Shown: positions 46,760 to 60,086 of the stretch, piece after piece | How positions within the stretch are numbered: position 1 is the first letter of the stretch | Layout: each line of letters begins with the position of its first letter | From: Campylobacterales bacterium | GTDB lineage: Bacteria; Campylobacterota; Campylobacteria; Campylobacterales; Nitratiruptoraceae | Length of the DNA: 60,086 nucleotides | Reading direction: 5' to 3' | Assembly (NCBI GenBank): GCA_027024145.1 | Contig: JALVTF010000003.1 | Location: forward strand, 1-60,086 | The notes under the pieces: model-generated | The model's database searches: none | The model's input: the letters and a program-made list of their open reading frames with translations, nothing else | Told to the model about the DNA's origin: nothing | Position numbers and translations under genes: made by a program

Positions 46760-47788
46760 TCATAAAAGATAGAGAGCTATCTCGTCGGCGAGAAAGAAGT
46801 CGAGATTGTAGTAGCGGCCATCGCGATAGAGTAGTTTGCCCTCATCGCACAGTAAAGCAGCTTTCTGGGAGTCTACGAGCTTGGCGTCCACGCCTACTAC
46901 ACTGCGCAGGCCCAAAAATATCTTTTCGGTGCGCAGATCCTGATGCGCAAGCTCTTCGATGTCACAAGCCAAGGGGTCGGCGATGTAGCGATGTAGGTCG
47001 CGCGAGGGATAGAATCGGCGATTATGCATAAAACCCACGGCGCCCGCACCTATGCCGATGTAGTCTTTGAGTTGCCAGTAGCCCATATTGTGACGCGATC
47101 GGTAGTGGCCGAAGTTGGAGACTTCATACCAGGGCATATGGATATGCTCGGCTACGAAGGGACCGAACTCCTTATGGCTCGTTACTTGGCCTCTTGCAAA
47201 GGGTGTGCCCTCTTCGATCGTGAGCGCGTACGCGGAGATGTGATCGATAGGGAGCGATTGCGCGATGGCCAGATCGTTGGCCAAGAGCTTTTCGCTATCT
47301 CCTCGCACGTTGTAGATGATGTCGCAATTGATATGCTCTATTCCCGCTTCGGCAGCGTGTTGGATCGCGGCAATTGCTTGATCGGGCGAGTGGGCACGTC
47401 CCAAAAAGCGCAGTTTCTCGGCATCGAAACTCTGCACGCCGAAGCTGATGCGCGTGGCGCCGAGCGTTTTGATGCCTTGCAGCCAGGAGGGCGTGGCGCT
47501 GTTTGGGTTGGCTTCGAAAGTGATCTCGCAATCTTTTGCAAGATAGGGCTCAAGCAGTGCAAACATCGGCTCGTAGAGCTGGATTTTGACGGTCGAAGGC
47601 GTGCCGCCGCCTACGAAAAGTGTTTCGATTTGCTGCTTTTGGACTGCAAAGCGCTGCAGTTCGTAGCGAAGCTGCTCGATGAGTGCGCTCATGTATCGGC
47701 GCTTGAGATCGTGATGGTGCGTAAAGGAATTGAAACTACAGTAGTGGCATTTGCTATCGCAAAAGGGGATATGCACATACAGTAGCAA
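46760..47788 (-). CDS. hemW: HemW, radical SAM haem chaperone
   Basis: This radical SAM protein of 342 residues is related to oxygen-independent coproporphyrinogen oxidase. HemW transfers haem to acceptor proteins rather than oxidising coproporphyrinogen. The cluster motif is CDSKCHYCSF (Cys10, 14, 17) close to the N-terminus, followed by FVGGGTPS (SAM-binding GG) and NPNS. The short N-terminus before the cluster and the lack of the extra cysteine of HemN support HemW. The start is a TTG with AAGGA six bases upstream. Confidence 0.88.
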   Translation of the reverse strand: MLLYVHIPFCDSKCHYCSFNSFTHHHDLKRRYMSALIEQLRYELQRFAVQKQQIETLFVGGGTPSTVKIQLYEPMFALLEPYLAKDCEITFEANPNSATPSWLQGIKTLGATRISFGVQSFDAEKLRFLGRAHSPDQAIAAIQHAAEAGIEHINCDIIYNVRGDSEKLLANDLAIAQSLPIDHISAYALTIEEGTPFARGQVTSHKEFGPFVAEHIHMPWYEVSNFGHYRSRHNMGYWQLKDYIGIGAGAVGFMHNRRFYPSRDLHRYIADPLACDIEELAHQDLRTEKIFLGLRSVVGVDAKLVDSQKAALLCDEGKLLYRDGRYYNLDFFLADEIALYLL

Positions 47789-47817
47789 AATTTATCCTTT
47801 TTTAATTCGGTTGCGGG

Positions 47818-47823
47818 TATTAT
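47818..47823 (+). promoter_or_regulatory. Possible -10 box for the rppH-lysC run
   Basis: TATTAT in GGGTATTATAC lies between divergent hemW and rppH and would give a leader of about 50 bases for the long plus-strand gene chain. Confidence 0.35.
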
Positions 47824-47879
47824 ACAAGATAAAAAAAGCGAAGCTTTTGCTGGTGTGGAGGCTACGAAAAAGAGGAGCA

Positions 47880-48347
47880 ATGCACAAAAAACGGTATCGA
47901 CCCAACGTCGCAGCGATAATTCTTAGTAGCGACTATCCTAAAAACGTACGGTTTTTTATCGCGGCGCGTACCGATTTCAAAGACTCTTGGCAGTTTCCCC
48001 AGGGCGGTATCGACAAAGGTGAGACGCCGCAAGAAGCGCTTCTGCGAGAGCTCAAAGAAGAGATCGGTACCGACGAAGTAGAGATCATCGCAGAGTATCC
48101 CGATTGGGTAAGCTACGACTTTCCCAAAACGATCGCGAGGAAGATGTATCCTTATGACGGGCAGCGTCAAAAGTACTTCCTCGTGCGTCTCAAACCGGGA
48201 GCGAAAATCAATATTCACACCAAAGAGCCGGAATTTTCACGCTATAAGTTCGTTCCTTATAACGAGCTTTTTCATTACGTAACATTTTTCAAACGCCCCG
48301 TCTACAAACGGGTGCTCGACTTTTTCAAAAAAGAGGGGTATTTTTAA
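47880..48347 (+). CDS. rppH: RNA pyrophosphohydrolase RppH
   Basis: It removes pyrophosphate from the 5' end of mRNA and so starts 5'-dependent decay. The 155-residue Nudix protein starts HKKRYRPNVAAI and has WQFPQGGID and the complete Nudix box (G-x5-E-x7-REL-x-EE-x-G, about residues 42-64), then the Tyr-rich FVPYNEL region. The open frame begins earlier, but the ATG at 47880 has GAGGAG upstream. It shares a base with the lysC start (TAATG). Confidence 0.95.
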   Translation: MHKKRYRPNVAAIILSSDYPKNVRFFIAARTDFKDSWQFPQGGIDKGETPQEALLRELKEEIGTDEVEIIAEYPDWVSYDFPKTIARKMYPYDGQRQKYFLVRLKPGAKINIHTKEPEFSRYKFVPYNELFHYVTFFKRPVYKRVLDFFKKEGYF

Positions 48348-49552
48348 TGCTTATCGTTCAAAAATACGGCGGCACGAGTGTAGGAAGCTTAGAGCGTATC
48401 GAAAATGTGGCCAAACGTGTAGCGCGCACCAAACGTGCAGGCAACGACGTGGTGGTGGTGGTTTCGGCAATGAGCGGCGAGACCAACAAACTCATCGAAT
48501 ACGCCAAGCACTTCAGCCCTACCCCCAGTAGACGCGATATGGACCTGCTGCTTAGCAGCGGCGAGCGGGTTACGGCGGCACTGCTTTCGATCGCGCTCAA
48601 TGAGATGGGGCTGCCTACCATCAGTATGACGGGACGCCAAGCAGGGATCGTGACGGACAAATCCCACACCGTGGCACGTATCGAAAAGATCAATCCAGAA
48701 CCTATGCAAAAAGCCCTCAAAGAGGGCAAAATCGTCGTGGTAGCAGGGTTTCAGGGCATCACGGAAGATGGTGAAGTCACCACACTCGGACGCGGAGGTA
48801 GCGATCTAACGGCTGTGGCGATCGCGGGGGCGCTGCATGCGGACAAATGCGAGATCTACTCCGATGTGGACGGTGTCTACACCACCGACCCACGCATCGA
48901 ACCAAAAGCGAAAAAGCTCGATAAGATCAGCTATGACGAGATGCTCGAGCTTGCGAGTCTGGGAGCGAAGGTGCTCCAAAATAGAAGCGTAGAACTCGCA
49001 AAGAAGCTCGGCGTCGTCATCGAAGCGCGTAGCAGTTTCAACGACAATCCAGGAACTATCATCACAAAAGAAGAGGAGATCATGGAAAAACCACTCGTAA
49101 GCGGAATTGCTCTTGATAAAAACCAGGCCCGTGTGAGCTTGAGGGGTGTTGTGGATCGCCCGGGTATCGCGGCGGAGATCTTCAAAGCACTGGCCAACGA
49201 AAATATCAACGTGGATATGATCGTGCAAACTATTGGCGAGGATGGGAAGACCAATCTCGATTTTACCGTGCCGCAAAATGAATTAGAATTGGTCAAAAAA
49301 GTGATGGAGCAATTCAAAGACGAATATGAAAAAGTCGAATACGATGCGGATGTGGCGAAAGTGAGCATCGTAGGTGTGGGGATGAAGTCCCATAGCGGCG
49401 TGGCCAGCAAGGCCTTCGAGACGATGGCCAAAGAAAACATCAACATAGAGATGATCAGCACGAGTGAAATCAAGATTTCCATGATCATCGACGAAAAATA
49501 TGGAGAGCTGGCGGTGCGCGCACTGCATGCCGCATACGAACTGGACAAATGA
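48347..49552 (+). CDS. lysC: Aspartokinase
   Basis: It phosphorylates aspartate, opening the lysine (diaminopimelate), threonine and methionine branches. The 401-residue monofunctional enzyme has the KYGGTSVGS ATP/substrate motif, LGRGGSDLTAVA (about 147), DVDGVYTTDPR, and two C-terminal ACT domains (about 265-400) that normally bind lysine or threonine for feedback control. It overlaps hobA by 4 bases (ATGA), the first of several such links. Confidence 0.97.
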   Translation: MLIVQKYGGTSVGSLERIENVAKRVARTKRAGNDVVVVVSAMSGETNKLIEYAKHFSPTPSRRDMDLLLSSGERVTAALLSIALNEMGLPTISMTGRQAGIVTDKSHTVARIEKINPEPMQKALKEGKIVVVAGFQGITEDGEVTTLGRGGSDLTAVAIAGALHADKCEIYSDVDGVYTTDPRIEPKAKKLDKISYDEMLELASLGAKVLQNRSVELAKKLGVVIEARSSFNDNPGTIITKEEEIMEKPLVSGIALDKNQARVSLRGVVDRPGIAAEIFKALANENINVDMIVQTIGEDGKTNLDFTVPQNELELVKKVMEQFKDEYEKVEYDADVAKVSIVGVGMKSHSGVASKAFETMAKENINIEMISTSEIKISMIIDEKYGELAVRALHAAYELDK

Positions 49553-50100
49553 ATCCGACACCCTTCGATCAGTGGACCCTCAAGGCGATCCGCTACGACA
49601 AGAGCATGATGAACTGGCTCGAAGAGCGGCGCTACGAGTGGATCGCCCTGGCGAGCGATGCATTGCAACGCATCGTGGCGGGGCAGAGTGTGCTGATACT
49701 CACAGACAATGAACGCGACTGGTTTGCGCACTATGTGGTCCAGAGCATCAATAGTAACGCTCGCCATCGCCCTTTCGTTCCGATCTACAATCTCAAAGAA
49801 CTTTTTCCCAATGTCCAGAATTTCACCACCAACGAAGAGGTGGAACTGCTTTACGATCTCTTTTCCATCTCCTTTAGCAGTGGTTACTTCGTGTGGTACA
49901 TAGGCAGACCCACCTCCAAGTACGTCAAGATCGCCAAAGGAAGAGACGACAACTTCTTGTGGATCATGGATGAGGATATGCAAAACAACTTCACGCTCAA
50001 ATCCTACGACGAACTGCTGGACATTAAACTGCTCCAGCTCTATCGTCTCTTCGACAAAAGCCTCGATGCCGCACTCTTTGGCGAGGTGCTTTTTGCATGA
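49549..50100 (+). CDS. hobA: DnaA-binding replication regulator HobA
   Basis: HobA is a Campylobacterota-specific tetrameric protein that binds domain I of DnaA and promotes orisome assembly at oriC, the functional analogue of DiaA. At 183 residues it has the SIS-related fold without sugar-binding features: RYEWIALASDALQ, GQSVLILTDNERDWFA and FVPIYNLKELFP are recognisable. Its genomic position between lysC and holB is conserved across the phylum and supports the call. Confidence 0.92.
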   Translation: MNPTPFDQWTLKAIRYDKSMMNWLEERRYEWIALASDALQRIVAGQSVLILTDNERDWFAHYVVQSINSNARHRPFVPIYNLKELFPNVQNFTTNEEVELLYDLFSISFSSGYFVWYIGRPTSKYVKIAKGRDDNFLWIMDEDMQNNFTLKSYDELLDIKLLQLYRLFDKSLDAALFGEVLFA

Positions 50101-50708
50101 TGGATCAAGTCAGTCAGATCGTCATCACCCATGAACCTGCCGTTTTTATCGAAGAGCTGCAAGAACAGATCCCTTCTGAGCGTCTCATAGTCATAGAGCG
50201 TGACGAATTCAAGGTCGAAGATGCCAAAGAGGCTACACGCTACGCCTATGTGGCATCCAAAGAGGAGCGCTATATCGTATTGAGCGCTCGCAAATACAAC
50301 ATCTACGCCCAAAACGCCATGCTCAAAATCCTTGAAGAGCCTCCGGCAAATACCCATTTCATTCTCATCGCTCCTTCCAAATCTATTCTTTTGCCTACGA
50401 TTCTTTCTCGTTTGCCGCTCCGCACTCTCCAAGGCGATACACAAGAGGAGGGTTTCTCGTTTGAGAGCTTCGATCTGGAAGTATTGTATAATCTTATAAA
50501 AAAGTCGCGAGAAATGAGTAAACCCCAGGGCAAAGCAGTCATACGAGGGATGCTGGAGTATGCTGTGAAAAAAGGATATCGCCTCGATACCGATGAGTTG
50601 GAGTTTTTCGGCCGGGCTGTGAGACTCATCGAGCTCAATTCCAATCTCGCAAACGTTTTTACCACAGCCGGACTCATTCTTTTGGGCCATAAAAAGAGAG
50701 GCGCATGA
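50097..50708 (+). CDS. holB: DNA polymerase III delta-prime subunit
   Basis: This is a clamp-loader subunit. The 203-residue protein is much shorter than canonical delta-prime (about 330 residues). It keeps NAMLKILEEPPANTHFIL and ILSRLPLRTL, the sensor 1 and SRC-type arginine segments, but has no Walker A motif and lacks much of the collar domain, as usual in this phylum. ATGA overlaps on both sides tie it to hobA and folP. Confidence 0.88.
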   Translation: MMDQVSQIVITHEPAVFIEELQEQIPSERLIVIERDEFKVEDAKEATRYAYVASKEERYIVLSARKYNIYAQNAMLKILEEPPANTHFILIAPSKSILLPTILSRLPLRTLQGDTQEEGFSFESFDLEVLYNLIKKSREMSKPQGKAVIRGMLEYAVKKGYRLDTDELEFFGRAVRLIELNSNLANVFTTAGLILLGHKKRGA

Positions 50709-51837
50709 AACTCTATCGACTCGGATCGCTCACTGATGCCGCTGCGCTCATGCAAAAATTGGATGTAGACAAACCCGGCATCAAGATCATGGCCAAAAAG
50801 GCAAATCTGCAGCTGTACATGATCAAAGACTTGCATGTAGGAGCGGCGAATATCCTCAAGCAGGACGCTCTGAGCATCGGTGCCGATTTAGCCGTGCCCA
50901 ACGGGACGATAACATGCGAAAAAAAATATGTCGACGCGCTCTTGATCGGCACCAAAAAACATATCGAGATACTGGCTACCAAAGAGCTGGCCCAGCCCTA
51001 CGGCCTCAAGGAGCTTGCTAAGGCTTTACGCACGTATCTTGCGACCCATACGCATCCCTTGCAGATCATGGGTGTGATCAACGCCAACGAGGATAGCTTC
51101 TATCCCGGCAGTCGCTTCATGGGCGAAGCGGCGCTTGCGAAAATAGAGAAGATGATCGATGAGGGAGCGGATATCATCGATATCGGCGGCATGAGCACGC
51201 GCCCAGGAAGCGAAGAGGTCAGCGAAGAGGAAGAACTCGCGCGTATACGGCCTATCGTCGATCTTATGGCAGGGCGCGATGTGCGAGCGAAACTGAGCAT
51301 CGATACCTACCGCCCCAAAGTGGCGCGCTACGCCCTCGAGCATGGATTTCATATTCTCAACGACATCACAGGCCTCGCAAACGACGAGTTGGCGCGCATC
51401 GCGGCTGAGTATGACGCGACGGTGGTGATCATGCATATGCAAGGCACCCCAAAAACGATGCAGCAAAATCCATACTATGAAGATGTGGTAAGCGAAGTGA
51501 GCGACTTTTTCGCATCCCGCATCGAAAAGGCGCAGCGTTTTGGCATCAAAAAGATCATCCTCGATCCCGGCATCGGTTTTGGCAAACGGCTCGAAGACAA
51601 TATCGCTCTTATCAAACATATCAAAGAGTTTACGAAATTTGGCTATCCTGTGCTCATAGGCGCTAGCAGAAAATCGATGATCGATCGCATCTATCCAAGC
51701 GAAGTACAAGAGCGACTCCCCGGGACCTTGACGCTGCATCTATCTGCCGTGCATGAAGGGGCGTCGATCGTGCGCTGCCACGATGTCAAAGAGCATGCCC
51801 AAGCCCTCGCGGTGTACAGGGCTTTGAAGGAGCAAGG

Positions 51838-51841
<4 letters not shown>
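50705..51841 (+). CDS. folP: Dihydropteroate synthase with N-terminal extension
   Basis: It joins p-aminobenzoate to dihydropterin pyrophosphate and is the sulfonamide target. The TIM-barrel domain (about 118-370) shows IMGVINANEDSFYPGSR where many enzymes have MGI-N-TPDSF, then IDIGGMSTRPGSEEV, DPGIGFGK and IGASRKS. About 115 residues precede the barrel (MKLYRLGS onward), an extension also found in Campylobacterota homologues, of unknown role. ATGA overlaps join it to holB and the RlmI-like gene. Confidence 0.93.
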
Positions 51842-55691
<3,850 letters not shown>

Positions 55692-56471
55692 ATCGATAGC
55701 CATCGGGGCGTTTGACGGGATGCATGTAGGGCATCGAGAGCTGCTTCGTCGCGCCGATGCGGTGGTGGTGATCGAAAAGGGCGATGCCATCCTCACACCT
55801 GGTCGGTATCGCTGCGAGTTTGCAGACAAACCCTGCTACTTTTTCGAGCTCGAAAAAATCCGCCATATGGATGCAGATGCCTTCGTGCAGCTTCTCAAAA
55901 AGAGCTTTCCTGATCTTAAAAAAATCGTCGTGGGATACGATTTTGCTTTTGGGAAGGATAGAAAGTACGGTATCGATGATTTGCGGCGCCACTTCGACGG
56001 TGTGGTGGAGGTGGTACCTGAAGTGAAAATCGATGGTATCTCGGTGCATTCTCGCACTATCAAGGATTTTTTGCGTCGGGGCGACATCGCCATGGCCAAC
56101 AAGCTTTTGGGACGCTGCTATATGATAGAAGGAGAGGTGGTGCGAGGCCAGGGTCTTGGGAAAAAAGAGCTTGTGCCTACCATCAATCTCGCGACGGGAA
56201 AGTTTCTTCTGCCCAAAGAGGGTGTCTATGCGACTTTGACGCAGATAAAGAGTAGTCTCTACCCGAGCGTCTCCTTCATCGGCCATCGCGTCACGACTGA
56301 TGGGAGTTTCGCAGTGGAGACCCATATCATAGATGCCAAGCCGCCCCAAGCGCAGAGGGTACGCATCTATTTTATCGACTTTTTGCGCGAAAACCGCAAG
56401 TTCGCTACCCTCGATGCACTCAAAACGGCGATCGAGCGAGATATCCAAAAAGCCAAAGAGAGGGCCAAAGC

Positions 56472-58475
56472 ATGTTTAGAAAACTCCTGCTGCTTTGCAT
56501 AGCGCTTTGGATGAGTGCTGCCGGATACAAATATACCAATGCCCTCATCGACGAGGAGTCGCCCTATCTACGCCAACATGCCCATAACCCGGTCGACTGG
56601 CTGCCCTGGGGCAAAGAGGCGTTTGCAAAGGCTAAAAAAGAGAATAAGCTTATCTTTCTTTCTATCGGCTATAGCACCTGTCACTGGTGCCACGTGATGG
56701 AAAAAGAGTCGTTTGAAAACGAAGAGATAGCGGCGCTCATCAACCGCTACTACATACCCATCAAAGTGGACAAGGAGGAGCGCCCCGATCTGGATAGATA
56801 CTACCAGAGTGTCTATGCCTTGATGCACCGTCGCAGCGGTGGTTGGCCACTGACGATCATCATGACGCCAGACGGGCTGCCCTTTTATAGCGCCACCTAC
56901 ATTCCCCCTGAGGACGGCTACGGTGTAGAAGGAATGAAGACTCTTTTGCCCAAGTTGGCAAGTCTCTATCACGAGCATCCCCAAATGGTGCGCAGACGTG
57001 CCCTTGCCGTGGTGCGCCTGGTGGATCGCTACTTGCATGCGAGATTTTCCCCCGTCAAGCTCGATACCGCACTATCCAAACGCGCTTTAGACGAGTTGCA
57101 AAAGAGTTTCGATAGCAAGTACGGCGGCTTTGGCAAAGAGGTGAAGTTTCCCCAGGTTCCTACGCTCGATCTTTTGTGTGATATCTATCTGGTGACCAAC
57201 AATCCTCAGGCACTGCGAATGGTTACTAAAACACTCGATGCCATGGCAAATGGTGGGATCTTCGATCAGATAGAAGGTGCCTTTTTTCGCTACAGCACCT
57301 CCCGTGACTGGTCGATGCCCCATTTTGAAAAGATGCTCTATACCAATGCCCAGCTCGTTCATATCTATACGCGTGCCTACTTTCTGACGGGCAAACAGCT
57401 CTACAAGCGTATCACGCTACGCACTATCAAAGAGATCGACAGGCGCTTTGGATACAAAGGGCTCTACATGAGTGCCAGTGATGCCGACACCAACGGCACG
57501 GAAGGGGGCTATTTCTTAATGCGCTACGATGATGCGCTGGCGTATCTTCAAAAGCACGGCATCGCGAAAAATGCAGCCAAAGAGGCTTTACGTAATCTTT
57601 CCATTACGCCCTACGGCAATTTCGATACCGAATGGAGCGTCCCTATCAAAAAAGCGAAAGTCGATCCCAAAATCATCGCACTTTTAGCGAAAATGCGCCA
57701 AAAACGGTCCTATCCCTTTATCGATAATAAGATCTTAACAAGCTGGAATGCGATGTATATCGCATCCAAGCTCGAAGCCTCATTTATAGAGCCAAGGCTT
57801 GGAAACGAAGCCATCGCATCGCTGGATGCGCTTATAGCGCGCATGTATCCAAATCACACGCTCTACCACCAAACTCTCACCATCGGTACGCCCAAAAAAG
57901 CGGCGCTTTTAGAAGATTATGCCTATTTGATCCACGCGCTCGTGCAAGGCTATGAGACAAATTTCGATACACACTATTTGGAACTGGCGATGCAGCTTTT
58001 GAGGCAAGCCAAAAAGCGTTTTTATAAGGAGAAGACATGGTATCTTGGCAAGGGTGTGCCTGCAGATTTGGAAGATAGAAACTACGCAAGCGCTCTGGCG
58101 ATACTCTACCACGATATGCTCGATCTGGCACTTTTGCGCCAAGATTATGATCTATTTCGCTTCGCAAAGCAGTGCATCGCTGCCAAAAGCGCTCTCATAG
58201 CTCATGATCCAGCCTCCTATCCCACGGCGACGCGTGCGGCGATGCGCATAGCACTGGGCGATGTGGTGATCAAAGGGCGGGGTATGGCTCGTTTGCGCTG
58301 CGACATAGCGAAGATTCGCTATCCTTACGTGCGCGCAAAGGAGGAGAATATTTCGGGATTCATGGCCTGCAAGATCGATCTATGTTTTGCAAGCTCGCAC
58401 GATTTCGCCGCTATCAAAAAGGCGATCGAGAGGCGCTTGCATCCAAAACCGGTGAGGAAGTGGCATGGAAGATAG
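56472..58475 (+). CDS. Exported DUF255/thioredoxin-like protein (YyaL/SSP411 type)
   Basis: The 667-residue protein has a likely signal peptide (about 1-18), an N-terminal thioredoxin-like DUF255 domain with the CHWCHVM motif (about 74-80), and a long alpha/alpha-barrel region like N-acylglucosamine 2-epimerase or glycoside-hydrolase folds (about 190-640). Family members are found in all domains of life, but the reaction is not established. The exported form could act on periplasmic thiols or glycans. It overlaps ribF by 31 and cmoA by 11 bases. Confidence 0.85.
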   Translation: MFRKLLLLCIALWMSAAGYKYTNALIDEESPYLRQHAHNPVDWLPWGKEAFAKAKKENKLIFLSIGYSTCHWCHVMEKESFENEEIAALINRYYIPIKVDKEERPDLDRYYQSVYALMHRRSGGWPLTIIMTPDGLPFYSATYIPPEDGYGVEGMKTLLPKLASLYHEHPQMVRRRALAVVRLVDRYLHARFSPVKLDTALSKRALDELQKSFDSKYGGFGKEVKFPQVPTLDLLCDIYLVTNNPQALRMVTKTLDAMANGGIFDQIEGAFFRYSTSRDWSMPHFEKMLYTNAQLVHIYTRAYFLTGKQLYKRITLRTIKEIDRRFGYKGLYMSASDADTNGTEGGYFLMRYDDALAYLQKHGIAKNAAKEALRNLSITPYGNFDTEWSVPIKKAKVDPKIIALLAKMRQKRSYPFIDNKILTSWNAMYIASKLEASFIEPRLGNEAIASLDALIARMYPNHTLYHQTLTIGTPKKAALLEDYAYLIHALVQGYETNFDTHYLELAMQLLRQAKKRFYKEKTWYLGKGVPADLEDRNYASALAILYHDMLDLALLRQDYDLFRFAKQCIAAKSALIAHDPASYPTATRAAMRIALGDVVIKGRGMARLRCDIAKIRYPYVRAKEENISGFMACKIDLCFASSHDFAAIKKAIERRLHPKPVRKWHGR

Positions 58476-59190
58476 GATTTTTGCAAAACCGATAGAGAAG
58501 CAGTTTGAATTCGACCGGGAGGTGGCGAGTGTCTTTGACGATATGATAGCGCGTTCCGTGCCTTTTTACAAAGCCAACCTCCGGCTCATAGCTTCCCTGG
58601 TCGTCGCGAGTGTCCAGGAGGGTGCTCGCATCTACGATCTGGGCTGTTCCACGGGATCGCTATTGATAGAGATCGCCAAACGCAGCGACAAAAAGCTCCA
58701 ACTCATAGGACTCGACAACGCCGGCGCCATGATAGAGCGTGCCCGCAACAAAGCAAAAGCTTTCGGCGTGGATGTAGAGTTTGTCGAAGCAGACATTTTG
58801 GATTATCCCTTCCAAGAAGCCGATATTTTCATAGCCAATTACACCATGCAGTTCATCAGGCCTCTGCGCAGGGAGAAATTCATAGCCAAACTCTTTGCTC
58901 ATCTCAAACCGGGTGGCCTCTTTTTCATGAGTGAAAAGATTATCAGTGAAGACAAACGCCTCAACAAGCAGCTTATAGATATCTATCACGACTTCAAAAA
59001 GGGACAGGGATACAGCGAGTATGAGATCGCTCAGAAACGCGAAGCGCTGGAAAACGTGTTGGTGCCCTATACGCTGGGTGAAAACGAGGAGATGCTAAAA
59101 AATTGCGGATTTTCCTATGTGGAGCCCATTTTTCGCTGGGCCAATTTCGCTACTTTCTATGCGAAAAAAGATCGGGACGGTTCGCTTTGA
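58465..59190 (+). CDS. cmoA: Carboxy-SAM synthase CmoA
   Basis: It converts SAM and prephenate to carboxy-SAM, which CmoB uses to build cmo5U at wobble position 34. The 241-residue protein matches E. coli CmoA closely in pattern: [28 protein letters not shown] (motif I), [22 protein letters not shown] and HHDFK-like [15 protein letters not shown]. cmoB is not in the window. It converges with the small acidic gene, overlapping by 41 bases. Confidence 0.93.
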   Translation: MEDRIFAKPIEKQFEFDREVASVFDDMIARSVPFYKANLRLIASLVVASVQEGARIYDLGCSTGSLLIEIAKRSDKKLQLIGLDNAGAMIERARNKAKAFGVDVEFVEADILDYPFQEADIFIANYTMQFIRPLRREKFIAKLFAHLKPGGLFFMSEKIISEDKRLNKQLIDIYHDFKKGQGYSEYEIAQKREALENVLVPYTLGENEEMLKNCGFSYVEPIFRWANFATFYAKKDRDGSL

Positions 59191-59413
59191 GGTATTCGAT
59201 GACGCTGATGATCTCTTCGTAACCCATCTCGCCTTCCATGTCGTCTTTGAAGACCTCGTCGATGGCATCGAGATAGGCCTCTACGGCTTGCGCCATTTTG
59301 TCATTGGGGACACCTGCATAGTGGAGAGCGGCTCCAAGCATATCGGCCAGCTGCATCGCCAGCTCCTCTATCTCGAACTCCGCTTCGCTCAGTTTCTCTT
59401 TGTCGCTTTTCAC
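59150..59413 (-). CDS. Small acidic helical protein, function unknown
   Basis: I do not recognise this 87-residue, strongly acidic, helical protein ([32 protein letters not shown]). The start is GTG and overlaps the stop of the DHH phosphoesterase (GTGA), so it is probably translated with it. Its last 41 bases lie over the end of cmoA on the other strand. Confidence 0.6.
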   Translation of the reverse strand: MKSDKEKLSEAEFEIEELAMQLADMLGAALHYAGVPNDKMAQAVEAYLDAIDEVFKDDMEGEMGYEEIISVIEYLKANRPDLFSHRK

Positions 59414-60086
59414 TCTTTGTCCTTCAAAAGCTCTTCTATGAACGATTTTAACTGGTCGTATCTGAAAAATTCTTTAAACTCTTTCAGCTTGCCACCGCTG
59501 GCATTGGGGTGGCCGCCGCCGCCGGCGATGATGGATGCCATCTGGGAGACATCCATTTTGTTGTCGGCTCTGAGGCTAAAGGTACCCCTGGGATTGACGT
59601 TCATGAAAAAGTGGTAGTCGGGATGCGCATGCAAGAAGGCGTTGCCCACGATGGAGGTGTTTTGGATACCGAAAGTGAGCAGACCTTTGTTGCCTTGGAA
59701 GTGGATGGTCATCTGCTCTTTGTGCATGCCAAGAAGTGCGAGAATGTACGAGGTGAGGAGATTGTCGAAGGTGTCGTTGCGACTTTTTTTGAAAAAGCTC
59801 TTTTTCATAGTGCATAGCGCCTCGTCCAAGGCGATATGATCGCCCTTTTGGACGTAGGGAAGCGCTTGCGAGAGCATGTAGTGCTTGTATGCGAGATTGT
59901 CGCTTGCGAACATGTAGCGATTGATCTCTTTGGCCTCGTCGATGAGCCGCATCAGCACTTTGCCCATCTCAAAGCTACTATCGTCGCTGAGCCAGATATC
60001 CACGGCGTTGACCGCTTGTACGAGCGGTTCGAGGGAGCCAAGCTGAGGATGTGAGGTGAGAAAATGCTCATAGGTGATTTTGGTGG
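59410..60086 (-). CDS. DHH family phosphoesterase, truncated by window edge
   Basis: The frame is open to the window end, so the N-terminal DHH catalytic motif is outside. The visible 225 residues end with the DHHA1 domain and its nucleic-acid-binding glycine loop GGGGHPNASGGKL (about 44 residues before the stop). Such proteins include oligoribonuclease NrnA, pAp phosphatases and RecJ-like nucleases; the size of the tail suits an NrnA-like enzyme. An internal GTG at 60003 is not the true start. It is coupled to the acidic protein downstream. Confidence 0.8.
   Translation of the reverse strand, partial: TKITYEHFLTSHPQLGSLEPLVQAVNAVDIWLSDDSSFEMGKVLMRLIDEAKEINRYMFASDNLAYKHYMLSQALPYVQKGDHIALDEALCTMKKSFFKKSRNDTFDNLLTSYILALLGMHKEQMTIHFQGNKGLLTFGIQNTSIVGNAFLHAHPDYHFFMNVNPRGTFSLRADNKMDVSQMASIIAGGGGHPNASGGKLKEFKEFFRYDQLKSFIEELLKDKE

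Noticed and set aside
46760-47788. HemN (coproporphyrinogen III dehydrogenase)
   Set aside because: The cluster motif is close to the N-terminus and lacks the additional cysteine of HemN.

Overview
The window is a chromosomal segment of a Campylobacterota (Epsilonproteobacteria) bacterium. Lineage markers are hobA (the DnaA-binding replication factor restricted to this phylum) inside a lysC-hobA-holB-folP run, a fused CcsBA cytochrome c synthase, a plant-type (class II) DAHP synthase, a short delta-prime subunit without a visible Walker A motif, and compact operons with 1- to 4-nt overlaps. Base composition of most genes is near half GC, high for the phylum, and suggests a free-living (perhaps vent or sulfur/hydrogen-oxidising) member. 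Genus cannot be fixed from the sequence. No tRNA, rRNA, insertion sequence, prophage or CRISPR array was seen. No stretch over 300 bases lacks a gene.

Layout. 1-4860: 3' part of polA, then ccsBA (+). 5066-7426: an OmpA-like porin with calcium-type repeats and dnaJ (-). 7519-9531: recR and class II DAHP synthase (+), meeting aroE tail to tail. 9521-17464: a long minus-strand block gatC-pilT-cvpA-lysS-glyA and SPOR protein-trpE-aroE. 17550-23134: a plus-strand chain of a YfgM-like protein, a BamB-like lipoprotein, a small Cys-rich protein, coaX, hisG, a methyltransferase and a large PilZ/HDOD/pseudo-AAA+ protein. 23156-27242: rnr-holA-rpsF-ssb-rpsR (-). 27359-34378: ilvC, a divergent polysaccharide deacetylase, an SLC13 transporter, dprA, a DegS/HtrA-type protease, a coiled-coil protein and ubiB (+). 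34362-38240: a defence island with a truncated N6-DNA methylase/specificity remnant, an orphan gene, and an AT-rich three-gene type II restriction-modification operon with two methyltransferases. 38277-44507: a redox/stress region with YceI, rhodanese, a thioferritin-like protein, katG and a divergent PerR/Fur regulator, then xth, a small membrane protein and a frameshifted sixA (-). 44561-47788: hemW and tatB-tatC-queA (-). 47880-59190: rppH-lysC-hobA-holB-folP-RlmI-like-ligA-tlyA-ribF-DUF255-cmoA (+), almost every pair overlapping. 59150-60086: a small acidic protein and a DHH phosphoesterase that runs off the window (-).

How the parts relate. Much of the window is housekeeping: replication and repair (polA, recR, ssb, holA, holB, hobA, ligA, xth, dprA), translation (lysS, gatC, rpsF, rpsR, tlyA, cmoA, queA), and aromatic, histidine, branched-chain, folate, CoA and flavin biosynthesis. 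The oxidative-stress block is coherent: a PerR-like regulator faces katG across an intergenic region with short palindromes, one over the likely katG -10 box, followed by a thioferritin-like protein and a periplasmic rhodanese.

The most unusual items are the PilZ-HDOD-pseudo-AAA+ protein, whose sigma-54-activator-like ATPase fold has lost its nucleotide motifs; the compact two-methyltransferase restriction-modification operon beside a decayed older system; a YfgM-like/BamB-like gene pair; a possible hairpin-bridged ribosome binding site after ilvC; and a single-base frameshift in sixA.
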